This document shows positions 18,496-27,824 of a DNA stretch of 37,320 nt, piece by piece (position 1 is the stretch's first letter; each line of letters opens with the position of its first letter). Source of the DNA: Eubacteriales Family XIII. Incertae Sedis bacterium (lineage in GTDB: Bacteria > Bacillota > Clostridia > Peptostreptococcales > Anaerovoracaceae); NCBI GenBank assembly GCA_031270275.1, contig JAISXZ010000128.1:1-37320 (forward strand). The letters are read 5' to 3'. The notes below the pieces were generated by a model. That model had not been told where the DNA came from. It saw nothing but the letters and a program-made list of their open reading frames with translations, and ran no database searches. Both the position numbers and the translations under genes were made by a program.

Positions 18496-19791
18496 CTACA
18501 TGGTGGACGGCAGCCACGTGGCCAGCTGCGGGAATACGGAGATGAGGATTACGACGATTATGTCGGCGACTATGAAGGGGATCACGGCCCGGAATATCTT
18601 CACCACGGACACGCCCGAAAATCCCGACAGCATGAACACCACCATGCCTATAGGCGGCGATATGGCGCCGAGCGCCATCATGATCACGACGAACAGCCCG
18701 AGCCAGATCGGGTCAAAACCGACCGCCGTGAGCGCGGGATAGAGCACGGGTATGGTCAGTATGATCATGGGTATCTCCGGCAGTATCATGCCCAGCACGA
18801 TGTACATGACCGAAACGGCGAGAATCATCACGGGCATGGGCGCGTCGATAGACGCCACGAAACGCGTTATCATGAAGGGCAGCTTCGACAGGGTTATAAA
18901 GCTGATGAATATGTACGTGCCGATCAGCAGGGTAAATATCATGCCCGTCGTGAGCACCGTTTCCCTGAGCGCCAGCAGCAGCTTCCCCATGTTCATCTGG
19001 CGGGAGGACGCGGCGATGGCCAATGCCCCCGCGCAGCCTATGGCCCCCGATTCCGTCGTGGTGAAGAAACCCGCGTATATCCCCCCGAATATCAGTATGA
19101 AAAGGGCGACCACGGGAACGATCCCGGCGAGCGCCCTAAGCCTCTCGCGCATGGAGGCCCTCGGCCCTGCCGGCCCCATGGCGGGGTTCCTCCTGCACAC
19201 GATGGTTATGAAGCCTATGAATATGGCCATCATTATGATTCCGGGGATAAAGCCGGACATAAAGAGCTTGCCTATGTTCTGTTCGGTGATGATGCCGTAC
19301 ATGATGAACGACAGGCTCGGCGGTATGATCATCGTAAGCGGGGCCGCCGCCGCTATCGTGGCTGCGGAAAAAGGCTCGTCGTACTTGTAGCGCCGCATTT
19401 CCGGCAGGGCGATCTTCGACATTATGACGGTGCCTACCATGTGCGAGCCCGTTATGGCGCCGAGCCCCCCCGTCGCGGCGACCGTCGCCGACGCCAGCCC
19501 GCCTTTAAGGCTTCCGAACCAGGCGTTGCACGCCCTGAAAAGGTCCCTGCCGATATTCGATTCCGATATGAGCATGCCCATGAACGTGAACATGGGGATC
19601 ACCGTCATCGTGTAATTGTTGACATTGGTAAACGGGACCTGTCCGGCTATCATAAGGGCCTGGGCCGGCCCGCGAAGGACAAGCAGGCCGACGAAGCCGA
19701 CCAGCCCCATCGCCACCCCCACCCACATGCGGCACATGATGAGGGCGATCACCGCGACAATGCCCAGAACCGCAGTCAATTCAGGACTCAT
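18496..19791 (-). CDS. TRAP transporter large permease (DctM), system 1
   Basis: DctM-like multi-TM; GLVGFVGLLVLRG, FTFMGMLISESNIGRDLF, GGIYAGFFTTTESGAIG. Confidence 0.93.
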   Translation of the reverse strand: MSPELTAVLGIVAVIALIMCRMWVGVAMGLVGFVGLLVLRGPAQALMIAGQVPFTNVNNYTMTVIPMFTFMGMLISESNIGRDLFRACNAWFGSLKGGLASATVAATGGLGAITGSHMVGTVIMSKIALPEMRRYKYDEPFSAATIAAAAPLTMIIPPSLSFIMYGIITEQNIGKLFMSGFIPGIIMMAIFIGFITIVCRRNPAMGPAGPRASMRERLRALAGIVPVVALFILIFGGIYAGFFTTTESGAIGCAGALAIAASSRQMNMGKLLLALRETVLTTGMIFTLLIGTYIFISFITLSKLPFMITRFVASIDAPMPVMILAVSVMYIVLGMILPEIPMIILTIPVLYPALTAVGFDPIWLGLFVVIMMALGAISPPIGMVVFMLSGFSGVSVVKIFRAVIPFIVADIIVVILISVFPQLATWLPSTM

Positions 19792-20347
19792 TCCCGTCCC
19801 CTCCGTCCGACAGGGACAGTATCGCAAGCTCCGGGCCGCCGCCTGCGCCGCCATGCCCCGCGGCGGCCGCCGTATCCCTTTTTCGGACCCTCTCTATGAG
19901 GAATACGGCCGCCGCGAAGGCGGCCACGACAAACGACACGCCGAGAAGCGCCAGAAATGGCCATTCCGGTATGCGGAGCAGCGCGTATACGACATGGAAC
20001 TGCAGCGAGAACCTTATGGATTCAAGCGTCTGCCAGCCCACCATGGCGAAATACGCGATGCTGAGCGTTATCGTGGAAATGTCCATGCCCAAGGCCGCCT
20101 TTTTGGGCACGGCGTCCACAAGGAGCCTCACCTCGATGTTCCTGTGCTCGATGATCACGGCGGCCATGGAGGCCATTATGCTGACAAGCAGCACCTGGGA
20201 TATCTCGATGACGCCGACCACAGGCGCCCTGAAGATCGTGCGCAGGACGACGTCCGCCACCGTGATGCACAGCATGACGACGGTCGCAGCCACGGAGATA
20301 TACATGAAACATTTTACGGTCGCACGGACAACCCTTGCGAACAGCAT
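19781..20347 (-). CDS. TRAP transporter small permease (DctQ), system 1
   Basis: Four-TM protein with DVVLRTIFRAPVVGVIEISQVLLV; adjacent to DctM. Confidence 0.9.
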   Translation of the reverse strand: MLFARVVRATVKCFMYISVAATVVMLCITVADVVLRTIFRAPVVGVIEISQVLLVSIMASMAAVIIEHRNIEVRLLVDAVPKKAALGMDISTITLSIAYFAMVGWQTLESIRFSLQFHVVYALLRIPEWPFLALLGVSFVVAAFAAAVFLIERVRKRDTAAAAGHGGAGGGPELAILSLSDGGDGNES

Positions 20348-20438
20348 AGGCGTGGCCTCGACGAAACACAGCCCGGAGGCATGACGGCGGCGGCAGGGCG
20401 CGGGCCTGCGTGCCTCCCCGCTGCCAGCCCCGCCATAT

Positions 20439-21554
20439 CTAGCCGAATCTCTCCTCTATCAGCTCGAGCGCCCGCTCGTAGATCGCCCGCGCGGCCGGGC
20501 TGTTCTTGCTGATCTCCTCTATGGCCTTTTCATGCGACGGCCTCGCCAGATCCATCCACTCGGCCAGCTCGTCGTCCGTAAGCTTGACGAATAGGTTGCC
20601 GCGCTCCACCCCGATGTCTATCGCCTCCTGGCTCATATTCATCTGGTCATCGGAGAACAGATAGCTCTTTTCCGCGAACGTGTTTTTTATGAGCTCCTGC
20701 AGATCCTCCGGAAGCGAGTTCAGGAAATCCGTGTTGATGACCATGCAGGCGAAATCCACCCACGCGCCGTAGTCCCCGAATTCGGTATGCACGTTGACGA
20801 GCTCGGTCAGGCCGAACAGCATTTCGAAAGCGTAGTTGTTGACATAGCCGTCGGCCACGTTCTTTTCAAGCGACGAGTAGGTCTCGGGCGGCGGCATCTG
20901 CACCGGGGCCGCGCCCGCCGCGGTAAGCGCCTCGAAAAACTCTATCTTGTTCGTTATGAGCTTCATGCCCCTGACGTCGGCGGGGACCCGGATCTCCTTG
21001 TCCTTCCCCGTAAAGTGCAGATGGTATGGCGGGAACGCGAAGTTGCCCAGATTGGTCATCCCCAGGTCCTCAAATTCCTTTTGCATCTCCGGGAATTCAT
21101 TCTGAAGCTGCGTGAGTATCTCGACTGACTCCTTGGGGTCCTTCAGCCCTATGAACGGCAGCTGCAGGATACGGCTGTTCAGCGGCATCTGGCTGGTAAA
21201 ATTGTTGCTCGGGAACATAGATATCTCCGCCACGCCCGTCTGTATGCCCTTTGGAATGTCCTGTATGGCCATCAGCGAGTTGGCGTAGAAGATGTCGAAT
21301 TTGAGCCTGCCGCCGCTCGCCTCCTCGAGCTCCCTGAACACCTTGCCGTGGCTCGGCAGGGCCGACTCCGCGCCGGTTATGTTCACGTTCACGGTGTAGG
21401 TCACGCCGTCCGCAGGGGCCTGCGTTTCGGCGGCGGCATCGGCTGGGCGCGCCTGCTCCTCGTCGGCAGGGGCCTGTTCCCCTCCGCCGCAGGCGGCCAG
21501 CATAGACACACAGAAGATGCCTGCAACGATCAGGCAGATGGTTTTCCTCGACAT
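20439..21554 (-). CDS. TRAP transporter solute-binding protein (DctP), system 1, lipoprotein
   Basis: MSRKTICLIVAGIFCVSMLAACGGG lipobox; DctP fold motifs; RBS GGAGG before the ATG at 21554. Confidence 0.92.
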   Translation of the reverse strand: MSRKTICLIVAGIFCVSMLAACGGGEQAPADEEQARPADAAAETQAPADGVTYTVNVNITGAESALPSHGKVFRELEEASGGRLKFDIFYANSLMAIQDIPKGIQTGVAEISMFPSNNFTSQMPLNSRILQLPFIGLKDPKESVEILTQLQNEFPEMQKEFEDLGMTNLGNFAFPPYHLHFTGKDKEIRVPADVRGMKLITNKIEFFEALTAAGAAPVQMPPPETYSSLEKNVADGYVNNYAFEMLFGLTELVNVHTEFGDYGAWVDFACMVINTDFLNSLPEDLQELIKNTFAEKSYLFSDDQMNMSQEAIDIGVERGNLFVKLTDDELAEWMDLARPSHEKAIEEISKNSPAARAIYERALELIEERFG

Positions 21555-21621
21555 ATCGCTGTATACCTCCTTTATAAGATAGGTGGCCGGCGCTGTCGTC
21601 CGGACCGGCCGGCACAATGCG

Positions 21622-22479
21622 CTACGGCACGACAAACTGGCCCTTCATCTCATCGTATATCTCGGGAAGGAAGCTCGCCAGATTGCTGTATTCGATGATG
21701 ACATGCTCGTGGAAGCCGTGTATCGCCTCCCACGCTATGGACTGCCCCTCCCGCAGCATCAGAACCGGGCGCCTGTCCACAATGCTGTATCCCATCCAGC
21801 AGCGGGAGCGCAGCTCGATCCCCTTGCCTCCGGGCAGGTCGCGGCAGGTGTGCAGCATGACGGCGCGGTCCGGGGGGCTGCCGTTCGGCAGATCGAGCGG
21901 GTATATCTCGATGTTGATGCACATGGCGTTCCCTATGTACGGCTGCCTGAACCGCCCGAGATCGAAGCCGAAGTGGTAGGGCGACGTGTAGTGAAGCAGT
22001 ATGCGGGCGTTTCCGCCGCCGACGTCCTCCGTCAGGTCATGCGCGTAGTAGCGCGACTTCTGCTCCAGCGGCACCGTTGGATCCTTGATGCGCTCAATCG
22101 CGTCGTCGGGTATCCTGATGGTGTAATGGCAGGGCGGGTACCACAGGCGGTAATGGAAATCGGCCATGGCCTTCCAGGGATACCACCACGAAAACATGTC
22201 GGCTGTCCCGTTCGGGACGAATGTGCGGTTGCACATGTACGCCGCGCCGTTGGGCAGGACGCAGCAGCCTGTCTCGACCTTCTGGTATCCCTCGTCGAGT
22301 ATAGCGTTCATGTCGCCTATCGGCATGGCGTCCCTGTAGTCCATGGGCCTGCCCTGTTTCCATATTTCGTAGGCTTCCGGGTCGGGATCCGCCATTTCCC
22401 GCTCGTAGTACCGTGCCAGCGGGTGTTTCCTCTCCGCATCCGTCAACGGGCGATAGAGCCCGTTGAACTCGAATTTCAT
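21622..22479 (-). CDS. DAPG/phloretin hydrolase-like (PhlG-family) metallohydrolase
   Basis: 285 aa from ATG 22479 with RBS AAAGGAGGCG; MFSWWYPWKAMADFHYRLWYPPCHY, LTEDVGGG, HGFHEHVIIEYSNLASFLPEIYDE give an H...E...HxxxE ligand pattern. Confidence 0.7.
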   Translation of the reverse strand: MKFEFNGLYRPLTDAERKHPLARYYEREMADPDPEAYEIWKQGRPMDYRDAMPIGDMNAILDEGYQKVETGCCVLPNGAAYMCNRTFVPNGTADMFSWWYPWKAMADFHYRLWYPPCHYTIRIPDDAIERIKDPTVPLEQKSRYYAHDLTEDVGGGNARILLHYTSPYHFGFDLGRFRQPYIGNAMCINIEIYPLDLPNGSPPDRAVMLHTCRDLPGGKGIELRSRCWMGYSIVDRRPVLMLREGQSIAWEAIHGFHEHVIIEYSNLASFLPEIYDEMKGQFVVP

Positions 22480-22578
22480 GTCTCGCCTCCTTTCCCTGCG
22501 GGATGGGGCCCGCCCCGCGAAACGGCAGCGTCCGGCATATGCTTCGGCGTCTGCGGCGCCTGTAGCGGCCTTCCTGGG

Positions 22579-22729
22579 CAGCGCGGAGAAGTATGCTTGT
22601 CCGCGCGAGAAGAAAATGTAAAAGCTGGGCGGGAAGGCTGCGAAATGGCATAAAAAAACCCATGAATATTTCCCATTCATGGGCAGAAAAGGCCGCGCGG
22701 AACATTATACTTTTCCGCACGGAGAAGAA
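22579..22729. repeat. Two ~36-bp hairpin-forming direct repeats (22579-22614 and 22693-22729) in the leader of the hydrolase-TRAP operon
   Basis: Minus strand TTCTTCTCCGTGCGGAAAAGTATAATGTTCCGCGCGG versus TTTCTTCTCGCGCGGACAAGCATACTTCTCCGCGCTG. Confidence 0.65.
22652..22683 (-). terminator. Intrinsic-terminator-like hairpin followed by a T7 tract, within the leader
   Basis: Minus strand CCCATGAAT-GGGAAAT-ATTCATGGG-TTTTTTT; perfect 9-bp stem. Confidence 0.65.
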
Positions 22730-22746
22730 TTTCCCTCTTGCTAAGT

Positions 22747-22775
22747 ATTCTATACGCTCGGAGCCGATATGTCAA
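22747..22775 (-). promoter_or_regulatory. Consensus sigmaA promoter TTGACA-17-TAGAAT for the hydrolase-TRAP operon
   Basis: -35 at 22770-22775, -10 at 22747-22752 on the minus strand, spacer 17. Confidence 0.8.
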
Positions 22776-22831
22776 CCATGCTTTTCGGAATCTTCGCCCG
22801 GACGACTGCTTGCCGCCCAAGGGCCCTCAAC

Positions 22832-24154
22832 TCAGTCCTCCAGCTTGCGCAGGCCCTGGCCCTCCATCCACGCGTCGAGCGTGTCCAGGAAGCGGCGCTC
22901 GTCCAGATCCGTGCGGTCGCCCGGCTGCGAGCCCTCGTAATGCAGGACGCTTATCCCGATCCCGTTCAGCTGCAGCGCCTGCTCCTTCCTCGTGAGCGTG
23001 CAGCCCACCCCGCAGCGCCACAGGGGCATGATCGCCCCGTCGGCCTTGAACCCTTTGGCAAACTCGAGCACGGCGCTCGGGCGGATATATTCGTCTATCT
23101 TGAATATCTGCGGGCCCCTCGCGTCGGTGAACATGCGGCGCAGGGCGTCCTCCCTGGTCCTGACCGGCCTGTCCGGCGGGGCCGCGGGCTTCGCCCTGGG
23201 GACGAAGGCCCCGTCCCCGTCTAGCTCGATAGGCCCGGACATGGTGTGCGTGTACTGCGAGCCGAGGCAGACCGCGCCGTACTTCTCCATGTAGCGGTAA
23301 TATTTCATGTAGTGCCAGGCCGGCGGATGGCACTCTATCCAGCGGTACCTCTCGTTGCCGACGGCGGCTATGCGCTTGTCCGCGCGCCACTTTATCTCGT
23401 CGCGCAGCGCCCTCCAGAAGCCCAGGGTCTCGTCGGGGTCCAGCTTCGTCAGCATCCCCAGGGTGTAGAAGGAATACAGGTCTTTTACCCCGAGGGGCGT
23501 AGGCACGTTTGCCATGAGCCGCGTGATTTCAAGCCCGTATTCCTCCATCTGCCTGCGGGCGTCCATGCTCTCTATGAGCTTTTCGTCGTCGAACCTCTTG
23601 CCAAACACCCGCTCTATCTCGTTGATGACGTTGAGGGTGCACTGTACCCTGTGCTCGATCAGGGCCTTCTCCCTTTCGGGGTCGTAGGGGCCGAGGTACA
23701 TGGTGCAGTCGTTGCCCCATCGCGGTATGGGCGAGTAGTCCATGCACTGCTGCCCGCGCTTCGTGTGCTGGTCGCACACGTCGGGAAAGGGCACCGACAT
23801 GTCGCGCATAGGGAAGCCGCTGCCGTCGAGCTGGTAGCCCAGGAACATCGATCCCCAGCAGTTGTTCACGTAGCCGCACAGCTCGCGCCCCCAGCCGCGC
23901 GTCTCCGCCGCCAGCCTGCACTTCCGCGCGTACTCGTCGCTCAGGCTGGCCAGCATCGCCCCGTGCGGGTTGTCCTCCACTATGTTCAGGGAGTCGAAGC
24001 CCACGCTCCAGTCGGCCTCGCCCGTGTTGCCGTGGGCCAGAAGCGAGCCTGGGGCCGCCGCCGATTCGTCTATCGACCTCTGCCACCTGGCCCTCAGCTC
24101 CTTGGCCCTGCCCCATATCTCAAGAGGCCTCGTCTCCCATTTCTGCCCGCTCAA
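22832..24154 (-). CDS. 2-hydroxyacyl-CoA dehydratase / BcrB-BzdO-like reductase subunit, paralog 2
   Basis: 440 aa, near-identical in blocks to the ORF at 29846-31171; LCGYVNNCWGSM, PLWRCGVGCTLTRKEQALQLNG; TTG start with GGAGGTGCGG RBS. Confidence 0.8.
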   Translation of the reverse strand: MSGQKWETRPLEIWGRAKELRARWQRSIDESAAAPGSLLAHGNTGEADWSVGFDSLNIVEDNPHGAMLASLSDEYARKCRLAAETRGWGRELCGYVNNCWGSMFLGYQLDGSGFPMRDMSVPFPDVCDQHTKRGQQCMDYSPIPRWGNDCTMYLGPYDPEREKALIEHRVQCTLNVINEIERVFGKRFDDEKLIESMDARRQMEEYGLEITRLMANVPTPLGVKDLYSFYTLGMLTKLDPDETLGFWRALRDEIKWRADKRIAAVGNERYRWIECHPPAWHYMKYYRYMEKYGAVCLGSQYTHTMSGPIELDGDGAFVPRAKPAAPPDRPVRTREDALRRMFTDARGPQIFKIDEYIRPSAVLEFAKGFKADGAIMPLWRCGVGCTLTRKEQALQLNGIGISVLHYEGSQPGDRTDLDERRFLDTLDAWMEGQGLRKLED

Positions 24155-24216
24155 TCCCGCACCTCCGTTCCGCCGCAGCCCGGCCCCAGTGGCCGCCGCC
24201 GCCCTACTTCAATGTC

Positions 24217-25785
24217 TCAGTCGAAAGCCCCCATCCTTCCAGGCGTGAAGATGCGCGGATCCATGACCTTCAGATCGCCGCTGATGATCGGCGTGAAGCC
24301 CATGTTGCGCAGGACGTCGTTTTCCAGATCGGCCCCTGGGGCGATCTCCGTCAGGACAAGGCCCTCGCCGGTCAGCCTGAAGACGGCGCGCTCGGTCACG
24401 TAGACGGCCTCCTTCCCCTCTTTGGCCGCCATCGCGCCGTTGAAGGTGATCTGCTCCACCCGGTCCACGAATTTCTGGATCTGCCCTTCCTTCACGATGT
24501 TCAGCCTGCCGCCGCCGATTTCGGACTCGAAGCCCTTCGCGGTGAAGTACGTGACGAACACGACTTTTCCGCTCGTTTGGCTGATGTCGATGAACCCGCC
24601 CTGGCCGGCGGGGCGGTTGCCGAACTTGCTGACGTTCACGTTCCCCGCCCTATCGACCTGCGCCGTCCCAAGGAAGGTGATGTCGAGGCCGCCGCCGTGA
24701 TAGTAGTCGAACATGGACGGGTGCGCGATGTACGCTTCGGCGTTCACGGCCGCGCCGAAATCCGAAAGGGGCGTGGGTACGCCGCCGAAGGTGCCGAGCT
24801 CCAGCGTGAAGGTGATCCTGTCCCGTATCCCCTCCGAGTCCGCGACGTCGCCTATGCCCGCCCCGATCCCGACCCCGATGTTGACGACGGCGCCGGGCCA
24901 CAGCTCGAAAACGGCCCTGCGGCATATGACGTCGTCGGCCGCCAGAACCGGCTTGGGCCGGGCGGCGCCGCCGGAGGGCCTCCTGAGCTCGCCGCTGAGA
25001 TGCGGGCTGTAGAGCGTGCCCTTCGTCTGCCTGTGGTTCTCCTCGGGTTCCTCCGCGACGACTACGGCGTCCACGATGTTCCCCGGTACGACGACGTCCT
25101 TGGGCCTGAGGCTTTTGTCGGCCGCCACCCTTTTCACCTGGGCTATGACCGTCCCCTTCGAGGCCTTGGCGGCGAGGGCGGCCTCCAGTATCTCGAGCTT
25201 AAGCGCCTCCTGCTCGATGGTCAGGTTCCCGCTCTCGTCGGCCGTCGTCGCCCGGATTATCGCGACATTTATGGGGTAGCTTTTGTAAAAAAGCCATTCC
25301 TCCCCCTGTATCTCCATGAACTCGACGAGGCTCTCCTTCGAGATGCCGTTGAGCCTGCCGCCTTCCTGCCTCGGGTCGATATATGTACCCATCCCGATCT
25401 TCGAGAGGACGCCCGCCTGCTTCGCCGCGGCGCACCGATAGAGCTGGTTGAGGATGCCCTGCGGAAGCGCATAGCCCTCGATCTCGTTGTTGAATATCAT
25501 GGCCCGCACGGGCGGCACGACGTCGGGATGGGAGCCGATGTAGCGCTTAAGCAGGCCGGGCACGCCGAGTTTCGAGTCGCCGAGCCGGCTGTCGAAGGGC
25601 AGCCCGTGGCCGCAGCCCGCGCTTATTGTCAGGTTTTTCGGCGAGCCTGTCTCGAGAAAGCATTCGAGCAGGGCCTTCGACATGTATTCGGGATATCCCA
25701 CCATGCCGGCGGAGGTGATGGCCACCGTGTCCCCGTCCTTGATGAGGCCGACGGCCTCGCGCGCGCTCATGATCTTGCCTTTCAC
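24217..25785 (-). CDS. Acyl-CoA:acetate/3-ketoacid CoA-transferase (fused subunits, YdiF/propionate-CoA-transferase-like)
   Basis: 522 aa; SAGMVGYPEYMSKALLECFLETGSPKNLT; catalytic Glu region FTLELGTFGGVP. Confidence 0.9.
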   Translation of the reverse strand: MKGKIMSAREAVGLIKDGDTVAITSAGMVGYPEYMSKALLECFLETGSPKNLTISAGCGHGLPFDSRLGDSKLGVPGLLKRYIGSHPDVVPPVRAMIFNNEIEGYALPQGILNQLYRCAAAKQAGVLSKIGMGTYIDPRQEGGRLNGISKESLVEFMEIQGEEWLFYKSYPINVAIIRATTADESGNLTIEQEALKLEILEAALAAKASKGTVIAQVKRVAADKSLRPKDVVVPGNIVDAVVVAEEPEENHRQTKGTLYSPHLSGELRRPSGGAARPKPVLAADDVICRRAVFELWPGAVVNIGVGIGAGIGDVADSEGIRDRITFTLELGTFGGVPTPLSDFGAAVNAEAYIAHPSMFDYYHGGGLDITFLGTAQVDRAGNVNVSKFGNRPAGQGGFIDISQTSGKVVFVTYFTAKGFESEIGGGRLNIVKEGQIQKFVDRVEQITFNGAMAAKEGKEAVYVTERAVFRLTGEGLVLTEIAPGADLENDVLRNMGFTPIISGDLKVMDPRIFTPGRMGAFD

Positions 25786-25846
25786 CAGGGTGTCCCTCCT
25801 TTGTTTTTTCGCATCGGGCCGCTTGCGGGCCTGGGCGGGCCGTCCG

Positions 25847-27178
25847 CTACGCGCCGCCGTAGAACACGGCCGGAAGCCAGGTGGCTATGCCGGGCCATAT
25901 GAGCAGCATGACCGTGAGGATGCACGCCGTCACGACGAAGGGCAGCGAGCCCCTGAAAAGCCGCGTGACCGTGGCTTCCGGGTCAAAGGCGAGGCAGCCC
26001 CTAGCGATGAACACGCCCGAGCCGACCGGCGGCGTCAGGGCGCCGATGCTGATGACCATGGTTATGATGATGCCGAACCATATAGGGCTGTAGCCCAGGG
26101 TCCCGCATACGATAGGGAAAAAGATAGGCATGGTGACAAGGGTCATGGACAGCAGGTCCGTGACCATCCCGAGCACAAAATATATCACCAGGATGACGGC
26201 CATTATCTTCCATGAGTCCATTTCGAGGGCCGCCACCCAGTCGCCGAGGACAAGCGGGATCGTCGATACGGAAAACATCTTGCCGAACACGTTGGCGCAG
26301 GCAAGCAGCATGAAGACCATGGCCTGCAGCCGCACCCCCGCGAACAGCGCGTTCTTGAACTTCGTCCAGTTGAGCTGGCGGGTCACGATCACTATGACGA
26401 ACAGGCCGAACGCCCCTACGGCGCCAGCTTCCGTAGGCGTGAATATGCCGGCGAACATGCCGCCCATGGAGAGGGCGAATATGACGGCGATCACGATCAG
26501 GCCACCGTTCAGAAGGCTTTTCAGGCGAACCTTCCAAGGCACGACGTCGGGGGATTTCGAGGTCCAGTTCGGATGGCGCCAGCCCATCCACGTTATCGCC
26601 GCGATATTCAGCGCCGTCATGATAAGGCCGGGCACGATGCCGGCCATGAACAGCTTGCCTATGGACGTCTCGGTGACGATGCCGTATATGATGAAGTTGT
26701 TGCTGGGGGGGATCAGCACCGAAAGGCCGGAGCCCGAGATAATGGTGCCGGCGGCCAGCTCAGGCGCATAGCCGCGCTTGCGCATCTCGGGGTAGGCTAC
26801 GGCGCTCATGGTGCTGGTGCAGGCCGGGGGCGAGCCGCAGATCGCCCCAAAGCCCGCGCTCGCGACCTGGACGGCGTTCGCCAGGCCGTTTTTTCTGTGG
26901 CCGAAGAAATAGTTCATGGAAACGAACAGCTTTTCCCCTATGCCCGTATAGCTGGCGAAGAAGCCCATAAGCCCGAACATCGGGCCGACGGTCAGGGCGT
27001 AGTTTGAAAACGTGTTGAACATCTCCGCCGTCATGATCTGGCTCGCGACATAGGGATCCGTCATCGCCATGATCCCAAGGGCGGAGGCGAACAGCATCGC
27101 GAACGGGATCGGAATCCCTAGGAACATGAGGATCAAAAATCCCACCAGGGCCAGCATGCCTATCATTATCGGGCTCAT
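25847..27178 (-). CDS. TRAP transporter large permease (DctM), system 2
   Basis: DctM-like; GFFASYTGIGEKLF, GMFAGIFTPTEAGAVGAFG. Confidence 0.93.
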   Translation of the reverse strand: MSPIMIGMLALVGFLILMFLGIPIPFAMLFASALGIMAMTDPYVASQIMTAEMFNTFSNYALTVGPMFGLMGFFASYTGIGEKLFVSMNYFFGHRKNGLANAVQVASAGFGAICGSPPACTSTMSAVAYPEMRKRGYAPELAAGTIISGSGLSVLIPPSNNFIIYGIVTETSIGKLFMAGIVPGLIMTALNIAAITWMGWRHPNWTSKSPDVVPWKVRLKSLLNGGLIVIAVIFALSMGGMFAGIFTPTEAGAVGAFGLFVIVIVTRQLNWTKFKNALFAGVRLQAMVFMLLACANVFGKMFSVSTIPLVLGDWVAALEMDSWKIMAVILVIYFVLGMVTDLLSMTLVTMPIFFPIVCGTLGYSPIWFGIIITMVISIGALTPPVGSGVFIARGCLAFDPEATVTRLFRGSLPFVVTACILTVMLLIWPGIATWLPAVFYGGA

Positions 27179-27215
27179 AAGTCGATAGCCTCCATTGCTC
27201 TCCGCAGCGGCGCGG

Positions 27216-27764
27216 TCATGATTCCATGGCTTCCGTGTCTTTCGGCACGACGAGCGCCCGGAAGTCGATCTGGCCGCCGCCGGTCATTTCGGCATGCCAA
27301 AGCAAAATGGCCTTTATGATTATCGAAACGGTCAAAAATGTGAAGCCGACAGCGAAGACCAGCGAAGGCGCCCATATAGGTATCTGTATGTCGTAGCTGA
27401 CGTCCTGCCTGACGAACCTCCCATACGTCTGCATGTACAGCAGATATGTTATCAGGATGAATACAGCCGCGCAGATCGTGTTCGTTATCGCCTTAAGCCT
27501 GCCCGCCGCTTTTTTGGGCAGCTGCTCGTGGATCAGCGACATGGTGATGTTGCCGTCGATCCACTCGTTCTGGGCCAGCGCGAAGCTGGCGGCGCAGAGG
27601 GATATGTAGCGTATCATCTCCGTGGAGCCAAAGATGGGGGTGCCGAAAAAACGCCGCATCACGATGTTGAAGATTATCAGGAGCACGTTTGCGAACATGA
27701 ACACCCAGGCCACGTAGGCCTCGACTTTCCATATTTTAGTCGCGACAATCAGCAGTTTGCTCAT
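27216..27764 (-). CDS. TRAP transporter small permease (DctQ), system 2
   Basis: NVLLIIFNIVMRRFFGTPIFGSTEMIRYISL; ATG 27764 with AAAGGAG RBS. Confidence 0.9.
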   Translation of the reverse strand: MSKLLIVATKIWKVEAYVAWVFMFANVLLIIFNIVMRRFFGTPIFGSTEMIRYISLCAASFALAQNEWIDGNITMSLIHEQLPKKAAGRLKAITNTICAAVFILITYLLYMQTYGRFVRQDVSYDIQIPIWAPSLVFAVGFTFLTVSIIIKAILLWHAEMTGGGQIDFRALVVPKDTEAMES

Positions 27765-27824
27765 ATCCAAAGACTCCTTTGGGTGTGGCAGGCCGGTGCC
27801 AAGCCTTGCGTCCGCCGCCGTCGC

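Noticed and set aside
22480-22680. 67-codon in-frame N-terminal extension of the hydrolase ORF (ATG at 22680)
   Set aside because: It starts inside the terminator hairpin and has unrelated composition; ATG 22479 has a strong RBS and begins the conserved part, so the segment is better read as a leader.
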